In this document: positions 19,141 through 27,196 of the stretch, piece by piece
Layout of the letters: each line of letters begins with the position of its first letter
Position numbering within the stretch: position 1 is the first letter of the stretch
Source of the DNA: an uncultured Phycisphaeraceae bacterium
Lineage (GTDB): Bacteria > Planctomycetota > Phycisphaerae > Phycisphaerales > UBA1924
Direction: 5' to 3'
DNA length: 64,000 bases
Assembly: GCA_937899905.1 (NCBI GenBank)
Contig: CALCCF010000019.1
Span: 31,209 to 95,208 of the forward strand
The notes under the pieces: generated by a model
Told to the model about the DNA's origin: nothing
The model's database searches: none
What the model saw: the letters and a program-made list of their open reading frames with translations, nothing else
Made by a program: the position numbers and the translations under genes

Positions 19141-19169
19141 CGCACCACCACATCGTCGATCCAATAAAG

Positions 19170-19204
19170 AACGCCCGCGACCCCAACGGTCGCGGGCGTT
19201 TCAA
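19170..19204. terminator. Bidirectional hairpin terminator
   Basis: A 13-bp perfect stem (19170-19182 with 19188-19200) and a five-base loop lies between ppdK and the convergent thioredoxin-fold gene. The minus-strand side is followed by TTCTTTATT and the plus side by a short TTT, so it could end both transcripts. Confidence 0.8.
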
Positions 19205-19234
19205 TTCATGTCGCGTACTTACGAGGCGGCGGGG

Positions 19235-20647
19235 TTAGCGGGGCTGGTTTCCACCCTGGTTTCCGCCTTGGTTGCCACCGACCTGATTGCCACCTTGGTT
19301 GCCGCCGGCCTGGTTGCCACCCTCTTCGGTCGCCTGGTTGCCGGGCATGTTGCCACGCATGGTCTGCGTTGCCGTGGCATCGAATTCACCGTCGAGCGCC
19401 TTCTGCACGGCCTCGGCGATGCTCTCGCGGAAGGTCTCGGCGTTGTACTCGTTCATGGTGAACACCTGGCGGCCGTCCTTGGTGATGACGAACACCGTCG
19501 GGAAGCTGCTCACCGCATAGTCGAGGGCCACCGTGTCGGCACCCGTCGCCAGGGAGTACGTGCCGCCGCTGTCCTTCCAGGCGTCGATACCCGCCTGCAC
19601 GCGGCCACGCTCGCGCCAGGTCATGCTCAGCACACGCACGGGCTCGTCGGCGAACTGCTCGGCGATCGCCTGGATGTCACCGCGAGAGTCCTTGGACGTG
19701 CCCGACCAGCCGGTCCAGAAGTCCAGGACAACGACGTTGCCCTCGAGGCTGCTCAGGCTCACGTTCTCGCCCTTGTCCGGGCCCTCGGCGATGGTCACCT
19801 CGAACGGCCGGGCCCGCGGGTAGACCTGGGCCTGCTGGGCGCGCGTCGCATCACGCGGCGTGCGCCGCACTGTGGTGTTGAACGCGTAGCCCTCGGGACG
19901 CTCGAGCTCCCAGATGTTCTCGGGCAGTTCCTGATCGATCGCGATGTTCGTGATCGTGTACGTCTGCGTGTTGTCGGTGCCCAGGCGCGTCTCCTTGCGG
20001 CGGGGCAGGTCACTCTCCTGGCTGATCGACCAGCGGATGACCTGGCGCTGCTCGCCCATGTCGACCTCAACGACGTCGCACAACTCACCGTTCACGGTGT
20101 CTCCGCCGATCTCCATGGTCATGCGCACCTCGGGGAGCGATAGCTCGCGCTCGAAGGGCACGTCTTGGACGAACTCGGAGATCCAGCCGGTCTGCGCAAC
20201 GGTGATGCTGCGGTGCCTCGCGGCCCGGTGGAAGCGCTCGTACACGGTGCGCAGGTCGTGGGCGATATAGGTCACGTTGGGCCCGACGCGGACCACGTCG
20301 AACTCGACCGACTCGGTGTCGCCCGAGCGCGGGTCGTTCACGACGACCGAGCCCTGGCGGCGGTGGTTCCACGAAGCCGACTCGCCCTCGCCCTCGCGGC
20401 CGAGCCAGACGATGCTGCTCAGCTCCTGGATCGTGCCGAACAGGCCGCCAGCGCTGGTCACCTCGCCGGTGTACTGCAGGGTGGTCAGGTCGCCGATGGC
20501 CGCGCGAGCCTCCTCGAGCCGCTGGCGGGCGGCCTCATCGTCCTGGGCCAAGGCCGGCGACACCATGCACACCGCGGCGGTGGCGAGGCCAAGGCCGGTC
20601 ATCCACATGCCCCCCGTCGGAGCCCCCTGATTCGTACGAGAACGCAT
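19235..20647 (-). CDS. Secreted thioredoxin-fold protein lacking catalytic cysteines
   Basis: This 470-residue exported protein has a signal peptide (LGLATAAVCMVSPALAQ), then an N-terminal region of about 270 residues resembling the outer-membrane lipoprotein-sorting fold (LTTLQYTGEVTS...), then a TlpA/AhpC-like thioredoxin domain from about residue 300 (GNVVVLDFWTGWSGTSKDSRG). In active members this loop is WCxxC; here it reads WSGTS, so both cysteines are missing. SSFPTVFVITKDG keeps the cis-Pro. The last 30 residues are a low-complexity Gly-Asn-Gln repeat. The second ATG (20647) is chosen because AGGAGG lies seven bases upstream, against one base for ATG 20653. Its role is probably structural or binding, not redox. 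Confidence 0.8.
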   Translation of the reverse strand: MRSRTNQGAPTGGMWMTGLGLATAAVCMVSPALAQDDEAARQRLEEARAAIGDLTTLQYTGEVTSAGGLFGTIQELSSIVWLGREGEGESASWNHRRQGSVVVNDPRSGDTESVEFDVVRVGPNVTYIAHDLRTVYERFHRAARHRSITVAQTGWISEFVQDVPFERELSLPEVRMTMEIGGDTVNGELCDVVEVDMGEQRQVIRWSISQESDLPRRKETRLGTDNTQTYTITNIAIDQELPENIWELERPEGYAFNTTVRRTPRDATRAQQAQVYPRARPFEVTIAEGPDKGENVSLSSLEGNVVVLDFWTGWSGTSKDSRGDIQAIAEQFADEPVRVLSMTWRERGRVQAGIDAWKDSGGTYSLATGADTVALDYAVSSFPTVFVITKDGRQVFTMNEYNAETFRESIAEAVQKALDGEFDATATQTMRGNMPGNQATEEGGNQAGGNQGGNQVGGNQGGNQGGNQPR

Positions 20648-20967
20648 CCTCATGCCTCCTTGGAGATCACTTCCCACGCCTCGGCAAACACGCCCGGGCC
20701 CTCCCCTTCGAGGCCCGCGGCCGGCCGACACGCCCACCACTTCCCAACGATGCGCTGGGACCTTTGAGCCGACACCAATCCCCCGACGCCACGGCGGCGC
20801 CTTCGGGACCGTGATCGGCAGGCCCGCATGATATCGCCATCTTCACGCCGTCGGCCGCCAGAGCCGCCCCGGTTGGGAAGGCGATTATAGTTATAGGACT
20901 ATATAACCAGCGCCGGTCATCCCTATATCATGTCTGGTAGACCAGGGGCAAAGCCGGAGGGATCAGC
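20648..20967. other. Intergenic region with AT-rich palindrome ahead of phhA
   Basis: This 320-base gap between divergent genes has no gene. It is GC-rich up to about 20880 and then contains an abruptly AT-rich block. Inside that block two interleaved inverted repeats can be read: TATAGT at 20886-20891 with ACTATA at 20898-20903, and GTTATA at 20890-20895 with TATAAC at 20902-20907. A third, CTGGT/ACCAG, lies at 20934-20945, just upstream of the phhA ribosome site. The block could be a promoter plus an operator. Confidence 0.5.
20886..20907. promoter_or_regulatory. Nested AT-rich inverted repeats, putative operator/promoter
   Basis: Two interleaved 6-bp inverted repeats with 6-base spacers lie about 60-80 bases upstream of the phenylalanine hydroxylase start. 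A regulator site or the promoter -10 region is likely; the binding protein is unknown. Confidence 0.4.
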
Positions 20968-21816
20968 ATGCGCGGCGATATCGAGTACAGCAAGGTCATC
21001 GACAGCGACGAGGCCCGTTTGGCCCAGGCCGCCGCAGACAAGGCCCCATTCCAGGCCTCGGCCGACATCGACACCGACAAGTTCTACATCACCCAGAAGA
21101 TGGACCTCTACACCGATGAGAACCACGAGGTCTGGCGCACGCTGTACACCGAGCGTATGAAGACGCTCGACCACCAGGCCTCGAAGGTATTCCTCGACGG
21201 CATGCGCGCGATCGGTCTGCCCAGCGACAGCGTGCCGAGTGTGGCCTCGATTAACAAGAACCTCGCCGCGCTCACCGGTTGGGCCAGCCGCCCCGTGCCG
21301 GGGTACCTGCCGGCCAAGGCGTTCTTCGCCTGCCTGGCCAACCGCCAGTTCCCCACCACCATCACCATCCGCCCCAAGCGGCTGATGCACTACCTGCCCG
21401 AGCCGGACATCTTCCACGACATCTTCGGCCATGTGCCCCTGCACGCCGACGACGTGTTCGCCGAGTTCCTGCAGACCTACGGCAAGGCCGCCCTGCACTG
21501 CGAGGACCCGTACCACATCGAGCGGCTGGGCCGGCTGTTCTGGTTCACCGTCGAGTTCGGCCTCATCCGCGAGGACGGCCGCACCAAGCTCTACGGCAGC
21601 GGCCTGATCAGCAGCCTGGGTGAGAGCGAGCACGCGCTGCACAGCAAGAACGTGGACCGCCGCGACTTCGACCTCGACCTGGTGTGCGACACGCCCTTCG
21701 AGATCGACCACTACCAGCCGATCCTCTACGTGCTGGACAGCTTCGAGCAACTGCGCGATGCGATGAACAAGTATGCCGAGCGGGTGATGAATGCGCGCAA
21801 GGCCAGCGCTGCGTAG
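20968..21816 (+). CDS. phhA: Phenylalanine 4-monooxygenase
   Basis: This 282-residue pterin-dependent aromatic amino acid hydroxylase converts phenylalanine to tyrosine with tetrahydrobiopterin (or a related pterin) and O2. The iron ligands are His150 and His155 in DIFHDIFGHVPLH and Glu196 in FTVEFGL. RPVPGYLPAKAFFACLANRQF is the family's substrate/pterin segment. The length matches the single-domain bacterial enzymes, with no N-terminal ACT regulatory domain. The start follows GGAGGG six bases away. No pterin-recycling gene (phhB) is next to it. Confidence 0.94.
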   Translation: MRGDIEYSKVIDSDEARLAQAAADKAPFQASADIDTDKFYITQKMDLYTDENHEVWRTLYTERMKTLDHQASKVFLDGMRAIGLPSDSVPSVASINKNLAALTGWASRPVPGYLPAKAFFACLANRQFPTTITIRPKRLMHYLPEPDIFHDIFGHVPLHADDVFAEFLQTYGKAALHCEDPYHIERLGRLFWFTVEFGLIREDGRTKLYGSGLISSLGESEHALHSKNVDRRDFDLDLVCDTPFEIDHYQPILYVLDSFEQLRDAMNKYAERVMNARKASAA

Positions 21817-21877
21817 GACCGAACCCTCTGTCTGATCTTACGTACCCTCGTTTGGCACACGCCGAACGGGGGTTCGT

Positions 21878-22357
21878 ATGCAACCGAAACTTGGCGAGAG
21901 CCCAGGCGATCTCGGCGCCGGCTACGAGATCTTCATTGTCGAAGACTGGATCGCCATCAACACGCCCACCCGTCAGACCAGATTCGGCCCGATTTCAGAC
22001 CAGTTGCAGATTCCCTATAGCGAAGTCTTGGTGTGCACCAAGGATGAAAACTTCTTTTTCATCGCGCACACACGACCGTCAGCCGCGAACGCAACCTTCT
22101 ACCGGATAGATCTGAACGCTGGAACACACGCGAAGCTCACGCTGCCCAACAATCATGGCCAGATCCTGGGCCACATCTACAGCGTCTCTCCAAGCGCCCG
22201 CGAACACGACCCGTTCATGCTCACCGGTGGCGGCCAATTCATGATCGGCGCGGCCCACGTCGTCGGCTACACCTGCGCCGGCTTCTCCGCACTCTTCGTC
22301 GTAGCGATTGTGGTCACCGCCGTCGTATTGCGCAAACGCCGCAAGCAAGTACAATAG
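21878..22357 (+). CDS. Hypothetical single-pass membrane protein (paralog 1)
   Basis: This 159-residue protein starts MQPKLGESPGDLGAGYEIFI, has a soluble region of about 120 residues, then one hydrophobic span (VVGYTCAGFSALFVVAIVVT) and a basic tail (RKRRKQ), so it is likely anchored with the N-terminal part outside the cytoplasm. No domain was recognised. A paralog lies at 23031-23480 and shares the opening, FFFIA, the sequence around GQIL/SQIM and GGGQF/GDGQF. The ribosome site GGGGG is five bases before the ATG, as in the paralog. The gene is followed after eight bases by the convergent DinB gene. Confidence 0.7.
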   Translation: MQPKLGESPGDLGAGYEIFIVEDWIAINTPTRQTRFGPISDQLQIPYSEVLVCTKDENFFFIAHTRPSAANATFYRIDLNAGTHAKLTLPNNHGQILGHIYSVSPSAREHDPFMLTGGGQFMIGAAHVVGYTCAGFSALFVVAIVVTAVVLRKRRKQVQ

Positions 22358-22365
22358 CCAGCGGT

Positions 22366-22887
22366 TTACCCAATCCGCCGCACCATCTCCGCCAACGCCA
22401 GATGGTGGTCGTCGTGATCCGCAAAGAACACGCACGTATCCACCACGCGCTTCTGCACGCCTAACCGCTCGTGCCAGGCGCTGCGGCCGAAGAAGTCGCG
22501 CGGGTAAGCCTCCAGCCGCTGGACCGTTGCCTCGCGCACGCGCCGCAGGTCGGCGAGCACCTCTGCGAGTGACCTCGCGTCATGATCTGTATCCACCGTC
22601 CGCGTGTTCTGCATGTCGGCGGCGGGCAGCAGCGGCGACCCGGCTTCGTACGCATCAAGCCTCTCGGCAAGCAATCGCTCAAGATCGGCAAGGTGCCCGA
22701 GGTGGCGTTGGATCGACCATCCATCTTCGGGCACCTTCGTCGCCTGCCCCGGTCCCAGCCGTGCGGCGAATGCTTCGGCCCGAGCCGGGAGCCCTCGAAG
22801 GCGTTCGATGACCGCCGGGTAGAGCTCGGCCGGGAAGTCGAACCGCCAGCGGCGGTACATCCAAGGCGTAAGGACTTGTCCGTGCAT
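22366..22887 (-). CDS. DinB-family protein
   Basis: This 173-residue helical-bundle protein carries a DinB-type metal triad: His in IQRHLGHLADLE and His residues in FADHDDHHLALAE near the C-terminus. DinB/YfiT-like proteins are metal-dependent enzymes, including bacillithiol or mycothiol transferases and hydrolases; the thiol or substrate used here is not known. ATG 22887 gives the expected length. It sits between two paralogous small membrane proteins on the opposite strand. Confidence 0.82.
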   Translation of the reverse strand: MHGQVLTPWMYRRWRFDFPAELYPAVIERLRGLPARAEAFAARLGPGQATKVPEDGWSIQRHLGHLADLERLLAERLDAYEAGSPLLPAADMQNTRTVDTDHDARSLAEVLADLRRVREATVQRLEAYPRDFFGRSAWHERLGVQKRVVDTCVFFADHDDHHLALAEMVRRIG

Positions 22888-23030
22888 GTTGATTGGTATG
22901 CAGCCAGAACGGCTGCCGTCGGGTTCGTTATCGACCCAGACACACACCACCGACTGCCGCCGCGCACAAGACGAACCGTCGACTTCTAACCACGTACCCC
23001 TCGATAGCGACATGAAACACGGGGGTGTCC

Positions 23031-23480
23031 TTGCAACCCAAACTCGGCGAATCACCGGGCGATCTTGGCGGTGGGTACAGCCTCATGATCGTCAATAGCC
23101 AGGTCGGCATCTCGGTGCCGAACGCGGGCGACGTCGTGATACCCGAATACTCGGTGATCGTCTGCACGCTCGATGACGACTACTTCTTCATCGCGTCGGC
23201 CTTCGGGCCACAGTCACCCAACGCAAAGATCTGGCGCTTCGATCTGCAGGCCCAGGAGCACACGCAGTACGTCATCGCGAACGACGAGTCCCAGATCATG
23301 TCGCACATCCATCAGTACTCGCCCGGCGTGCGGAACATCGATCCATACCGCCTGTCGGGCGATGGACAGTTCATCACCAACGCGTTCCTCACCGTCGGCG
23401 TCGTTCTCCTTGCCATCTTCGTGTTTATCTGCCTCGTCGAGGGTGCGATCACCTTGCTCGAGCGGAAGGGCCTGCTGTAA
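23031..23480 (+). CDS. Hypothetical single-pass membrane protein (paralog 2)
   Basis: This 149-residue paralog of the 21878 gene starts (M)QPKLGESPGDLGGGYSLMI and has one C-terminal hydrophobic span (FLTVGVVLLAIFVFICLVEGA). The start is TTG 23031, with GGGGG exactly five bases upstream as in the other copy; a GTG at 23025 would add two residues but has no spaced site. About 40 bases upstream of the start are also similar between the copies, so the duplication included the leader. The function is unknown. Confidence 0.68.
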   Translation: MQPKLGESPGDLGGGYSLMIVNSQVGISVPNAGDVVIPEYSVIVCTLDDDYFFIASAFGPQSPNAKIWRFDLQAQEHTQYVIANDESQIMSHIHQYSPGVRNIDPYRLSGDGQFITNAFLTVGVVLLAIFVFICLVEGAITLLERKGLL

Positions 23481-23488
23481 CAGGTCGC

Positions 23489-24379
23489 TCAGTCGCAGCC
23501 CTGATCGAACAGGTTCTGGAACTCGAGGAAGTCGAACAGGTTAAACAGTCCATCGCCGTTGATGTCGGCGCGCGGATCGCTATCGGCGAAGAGGTTCTGG
23601 AACTCGATGAAATCGAAGATGCTCAGCGTGCCATCGCCGTCGAGGTCCGCCTGACAGATCTCCACGGTCTGGATGATCGCCAGCCCCTGGACCGCACGGG
23701 CCGGCGAGATCCCGCCGAGGTTGACAAGCCGGAGCGGGAAGAGGTCGATGCGATAGAAGTTGCCGCTCACCGAGACGCTCGCGTACAGGGCGTTCTCGTT
23801 CACGTCATAGGCGAGGCCGCGCCAGTTGACAGCGGGGAGCGCGAGCGAGAGCGGCGACGCCTGCGCTGTGTCGGGATCGATCGTGACGATGCGATCGGTC
23901 AGATCGGACAAGCCATAGAGGATCCCGTTGATCGGGTCATACGCCAAGCCTTCGACACCATTCGCGCCCGAGATCACACCGATCGTGGACGATGCGCCCG
24001 TCGACGGATCGACGCTATACAGACGGTTGTTGTTGTTGTCGCTGACGTAGATGATGTCGTTGACTGGGTCGTACGCGAGGCCGTTGGCGTTGCTGGCACC
24101 AGTCACCGCGGCGAGCAACGTGGTCGCTCCCGTGTCCGGATTGATCGAGAACACCGAGTTGTCGCCGGCATCGACCGCGTAGACCTCGCCCGTGTTGCTG
24201 TTGTACGCGAGGCCCTGGGGCGACTCGCCGACCGCCACGCGCGATGTCGTCGCGCCGCTGGTCCGGCTCATCTCGACGAGCTCGTTGGGGATCAGGTTCC
24301 CGCCCAGGATCGTGCCTTCCTGGCCAAACGCGCAGGCGGCGGTGATGGCAATGACGACGCTCCCCACGGACTTCAGCAT
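23489..24379 (-). CDS. Secreted beta-propeller protein with C-terminal GC-type dockerin
   Basis: This 296-residue protein has a signal peptide (VIAITAACAFGQ), then YVTN/NHL-like propeller repeats such as GLAYNSNTGEVYAVD, GLAYDPVNDIIYVSD and GLAYDPINGILYGLSD, and ends in two EF-hand-like dockerin units, DLDGDGTLSIFDFIEFQNLF and DINGDGLFNLFDFLEFQNLF, with terminal Gly-Cys-Asp. The DxDGDG loops should bind calcium. Propellers of this kind bind or display; no catalytic residues are visible. The start has AGGAGAG upstream. It is convergent with the 23031 gene, eight bases apart. Confidence 0.85.
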   Translation of the reverse strand: MLKSVGSVVIAITAACAFGQEGTILGGNLIPNELVEMSRTSGATTSRVAVGESPQGLAYNSNTGEVYAVDAGDNSVFSINPDTGATTLLAAVTGASNANGLAYDPVNDIIYVSDNNNNRLYSVDPSTGASSTIGVISGANGVEGLAYDPINGILYGLSDLTDRIVTIDPDTAQASPLSLALPAVNWRGLAYDVNENALYASVSVSGNFYRIDLFPLRLVNLGGISPARAVQGLAIIQTVEICQADLDGDGTLSIFDFIEFQNLFADSDPRADINGDGLFNLFDFLEFQNLFDQGCD

Positions 24380-24480
24380 GGTGCTCTCCTCTCGCGCTCC
24401 GTCTCGTTCTTGATGGCCGCGTGGCCCCGCAATCAGCGTAACGCAAAGGCAACCAATCGCAATGGCCAACTGACGTCCAA

Positions 24481-24513
24481 TAAAAAACACCCCGCCCTCC
24501 CCAGCGCGGGATG
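24481..24513 (-). terminator. Intrinsic terminator for the 24570-25040 gene
   Basis: Read on the minus strand, an 8-bp stem with one mismatch (24506-24513 with 24488-24495) is followed by a TTTTTT run (24482-24487). It lies about 57 bases after the stop of the secreted helical protein gene. Confidence 0.7.
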
Positions 24514-24569
24514 CTCGTCTCGGGGTAGGGGCCCGAGCGACGGGTCAGGTTGTGCGAGGTGCCGGCGAC

Positions 24570-25040
24570 TCAGCCGATGGCGTCGGCGACAGCCTGGCGG
24601 ATGGCGCCGCTACCGCGCTGGGCGGCGTTGCCGATGTCCTCACGGAGGCTGCTGGCCGCACCGCGGAAGCGCTGGATCAGCTCACGCTCGGCCTCGAGGC
24701 GGATGAGCACGCGGACGCAGGACCGCTCGATTCGGCTGATGCGACTGATGCCGGCCCGGCCGGTGCGCTGCACGCGATCGATGCCGGCCTGGCCGGCACG
24801 GACGATCTGTCGGTCCTCGGCACCGGCGGCGTCGAGGCGCGCAATGCGATCGATCGCGCTCCCGGTGGTGTCGCCGATGGCGCCCACGGTGCGGTCACGA
24901 GTCTGCTCCATCTGGGCCACGCAGCGGGCGGCGACGTCGGCCGGATCGGGGGCGTTCTGGGCGAACACGGTGGTGGCCGAGACCAGGCAGGCCACCAGCC
25001 AGGACACAATCGTCAGGTTCCTCGTCGTCGTTCCGGTCAT
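24570..25040 (-). CDS. Secreted hypothetical protein, Arg/Ala-rich helical
   Basis: This 156-residue protein has a clear signal peptide (IVSWLVACLVSATTVFAQ) followed by a region rich in Arg, Ala, Gly and Ile, with spaced repeats of the type IDRIARL, IDRVQRT and ISRISRI, suggesting an amphipathic helical or coiled structure in the periplasm. Two Cys are present (RCVAQ, RSCVRV). No family was recognised. The start is supported by GAGGAG eight bases upstream. It is a single-gene unit closed by its own terminator and divergent from truA. Confidence 0.65.
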   Translation of the reverse strand: MTGTTTRNLTIVSWLVACLVSATTVFAQNAPDPADVAARCVAQMEQTRDRTVGAIGDTTGSAIDRIARLDAAGAEDRQIVRAGQAGIDRVQRTGRAGISRISRIERSCVRVLIRLEAERELIQRFRGAASSLREDIGNAAQRGSGAIRQAVADAIG

Positions 25041-25159
25041 CGCTTCGACTCCTCTTTTAGAGCGTTCGGGATGCCACGCGTAGCGCGGCGGGCAGGTCGG
25101 AGGGCCGTTGAGACCGCCCTCCTCCAACCAAACGGGTCTTACGCGCACGTATTGCCATC

Positions 25160-26071
25160 GTGACACAAAATGGGCCAATACCCTCCGCCGTGCCGACCTA
25201 CCGCCTCACCATCGCCTACAACGGCACCGACTTCTGCGGCTGGCAAAAGCAGGAGCCCCCGGCGCCTTCACCCGATCAACCCCCAGCCACCGGTGCGGCC
25301 ATCCACCACGCCGACCCCTCGCTGCAGGCCCCGCCCGGCCGGGTGGCTCTGCGGACGGTCCAGGCCGTCGTCGAGCAGGCTGTGCGGCAGGTGGTCCGCG
25401 AGCCCGTGGTCCTCACCGGGGCCAGCCGGACGGACGCCGGTGTCCACGCCCGCGGCCAGACCGCCGCGTTCACGTGTTCCGATGGCACCGACCCCGCCCG
25501 CCACGGCGGGGGCTGGCCCATCGAGCGCGGCGTCGAGTCACTCGTCCGCGCCGTCAACGGCCGCCTGCCTCCGGACGTGCTGGTCACCGCCGCCCAGCCC
25601 ACGCACGCCGAGTTCAACCCCATCGGCGACGCCGAGCGCAAGGCGTACACGTACACCTTTCACGACAACCACCAACGCCCGCTGTTCGATCGCGCGTTGG
25701 TCACGCACACGCACCACACACTGAACGCCGAGGCCATGCACGCCGCCGCGCAGCACCTCGTCGGCGAGCACGACTTCGCCGCCTTTACCCAGATCAACCA
25801 CGACCGCCAGACCACGGTGCGGACCATCTATAGCTTGGACGTCGAGCGGACCGCCGAGCACCGCGTCCGGATCACGGTCTCGGGCAACGGCTTCCTGTAC
25901 AACATGGTCCGCATCATCGCGGGCACGCTGCACGAGGTCGGGCGGGGACGCATTGAGCCGAAGGAGCTTGCAAGCACCCTCAACAGCTGCGATCGACGAC
26001 AGGCCGGCCCCACGGCCGCCCCGATGGGGCTCTGCCTCGAGTGGATCCGATATCCCGGCGATTCATGCTAA
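25160..26071 (+). CDS. truA: tRNA pseudouridine(38-40) synthase TruA
   Basis: This 303-residue enzyme isomerises uridines 38-40 in the tRNA anticodon arm. The catalytic Asp92 is in GASRTDAGVHARGQ; RLTIAYNGTDFCGWQ opens the fold and FLYNMVRIIAGTLHEVGRG is the usual C-terminal block. Compared with E. coli-type TruA there is an extra Pro-rich loop of about 30 residues (31-62) after the first strand and another around PARHGGGWP. The start is GTG 25160; an upstream ribosome site is not obvious. Confidence 0.92.
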   Translation: MTQNGPIPSAVPTYRLTIAYNGTDFCGWQKQEPPAPSPDQPPATGAAIHHADPSLQAPPGRVALRTVQAVVEQAVRQVVREPVVLTGASRTDAGVHARGQTAAFTCSDGTDPARHGGGWPIERGVESLVRAVNGRLPPDVLVTAAQPTHAEFNPIGDAERKAYTYTFHDNHQRPLFDRALVTHTHHTLNAEAMHAAAQHLVGEHDFAAFTQINHDRQTTVRTIYSLDVERTAEHRVRITVSGNGFLYNMVRIIAGTLHEVGRGRIEPKELASTLNSCDRRQAGPTAAPMGLCLEWIRYPGDSC

Positions 26072-26175
26072 ATCCGAGACGGATTGTGTGACGCTGCACT
26101 GCGAATCTCAGTACAGAGGGTTGTCGCCACAGATCGGCACGGCCTGAGCACCGGCCGACTCATGAGGAACGCTGC

Positions 26176-27078
26176 ATGAACGGCAAGTTCACGAACACAA
26201 GCATCATCGCGGGCATCGCCGCGCTGGCGTCCGGAGTTTCCTCTGCTGCTGCCGACGAGATGTGGGCCGTGAGTGCGAGCTCCGACAGCCTGTTTGTCTT
26301 CGATTCCGATACGGGTGCGACCGTGCGTGTTGTCGGGCCGCTGGGTACCGATCCGGTTGGCTACCAGACCGCGGGCAGCATGGCCGTGGATGACGCGGGC
26401 CGCATCTTCATCATCAACAACAGCCCGGCGCCGGTGAGCAACCTCAGCCGCGTCGATCCGGAGACCGGCCGCGCCACCCATATCGGCGGCGACGTGTTCT
26501 TTTCACTCAGCTTCGGGCCCGACGGGCAGCTCTTCGGGTTAAATCTTGCCGGCCGGCTCTGCACAGTTGATACGACCACAGGCCTGACAACGTCGCTGGG
26601 CGGTCCGATCCTGCCAACCGTACTGGGCTTGGACTACAACCGGCGTGATGGCTTCCTCTACGGCGTCACGAGCGAGAGATTCGGCGCAATCGTCGCGCTG
26701 CTACGCATCGACCCAGCAACCGGTGACTTCACATCGATCCCAATGAGCACCTCCGTCCGTGGCAGCGCTCCGGGCAGCATCGCCTTCCAGCGCGACGGCG
26801 ATCTCATCATGACAGAGAACGGGTTCGTCCTCTGGGAGGTCGACATCGTCTCAGGTGAAATGACACAGATCACCACCACTGCCGATATCGCCCAAGGCCT
26901 GGGCCTGATGCCCTGCCTCCCCGATTTCGACGCCAGCGGCGACTTGGACCTCTTCGACTTCCTTGCGTTCCAGAACGCGTTCGACGCCGGTGATCCCGCG
27001 GCCGACCTCGATGGCGACGGCGTGCTGACCATCTTCGACTTCGCCGCGTTCCGGGACACCTTCGACGCGGGCTGCTGA
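26176..27078 (+). CDS. Secreted propeller-like protein with GC-type dockerin (tandem copy 1)
   Basis: This 300-residue protein has a signal peptide (IIAGIAALASGVSSAAA), a body of propeller-like repeats beginning EMWAVSASSDSLFVFDSDTGA, and a C-terminal pair of dockerin-like units: DFDASGDLDLFDFLAFQNAF and DLDGDGVLTIFDFAAFRDTF, ending Gly-Cys. The first loop has DASGD in place of DxDGD. The neighbour at 27197 is a clear paralog through the whole length (shared blocks SSDSLFVFDSDTG, ATHIGGDV, GSAPGSIAFQRDGDL), so the two arose by tandem duplication. The ribosome site GAGGAA is six bases before the ATG. Confidence 0.83.
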   Translation: MNGKFTNTSIIAGIAALASGVSSAAADEMWAVSASSDSLFVFDSDTGATVRVVGPLGTDPVGYQTAGSMAVDDAGRIFIINNSPAPVSNLSRVDPETGRATHIGGDVFFSLSFGPDGQLFGLNLAGRLCTVDTTTGLTTSLGGPILPTVLGLDYNRRDGFLYGVTSERFGAIVALLRIDPATGDFTSIPMSTSVRGSAPGSIAFQRDGDLIMTENGFVLWEVDIVSGEMTQITTTADIAQGLGLMPCLPDFDASGDLDLFDFLAFQNAFDAGDPAADLDGDGVLTIFDFAAFRDTFDAGC

Positions 27079-27196
27079 TCCGAAAAAAGTGCCCGAATCT
27101 CCGTGACTCCACGGCTTGGCCCACGCTCTCCACAGTGCGACGGCGTCGGTGCTCCTGTTCCCCGAGCACGTCCCGCCGCACAAAGGAGAACCAATC

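Noticed and set aside
16327..19164. A very long open frame antisense to ppdK (over 900 codons).
   Set aside because: It is produced by the codon bias of ppdK in high-GC DNA; its translation is rich in His, Val, Ala, Asp and Leu with no domain pattern.
22928..23167. Small minus-strand open frame upstream of the DinB gene.
   Set aside because: It is antisense to the start of paralog 2, has no ribosome site, and is not needed to explain the region.
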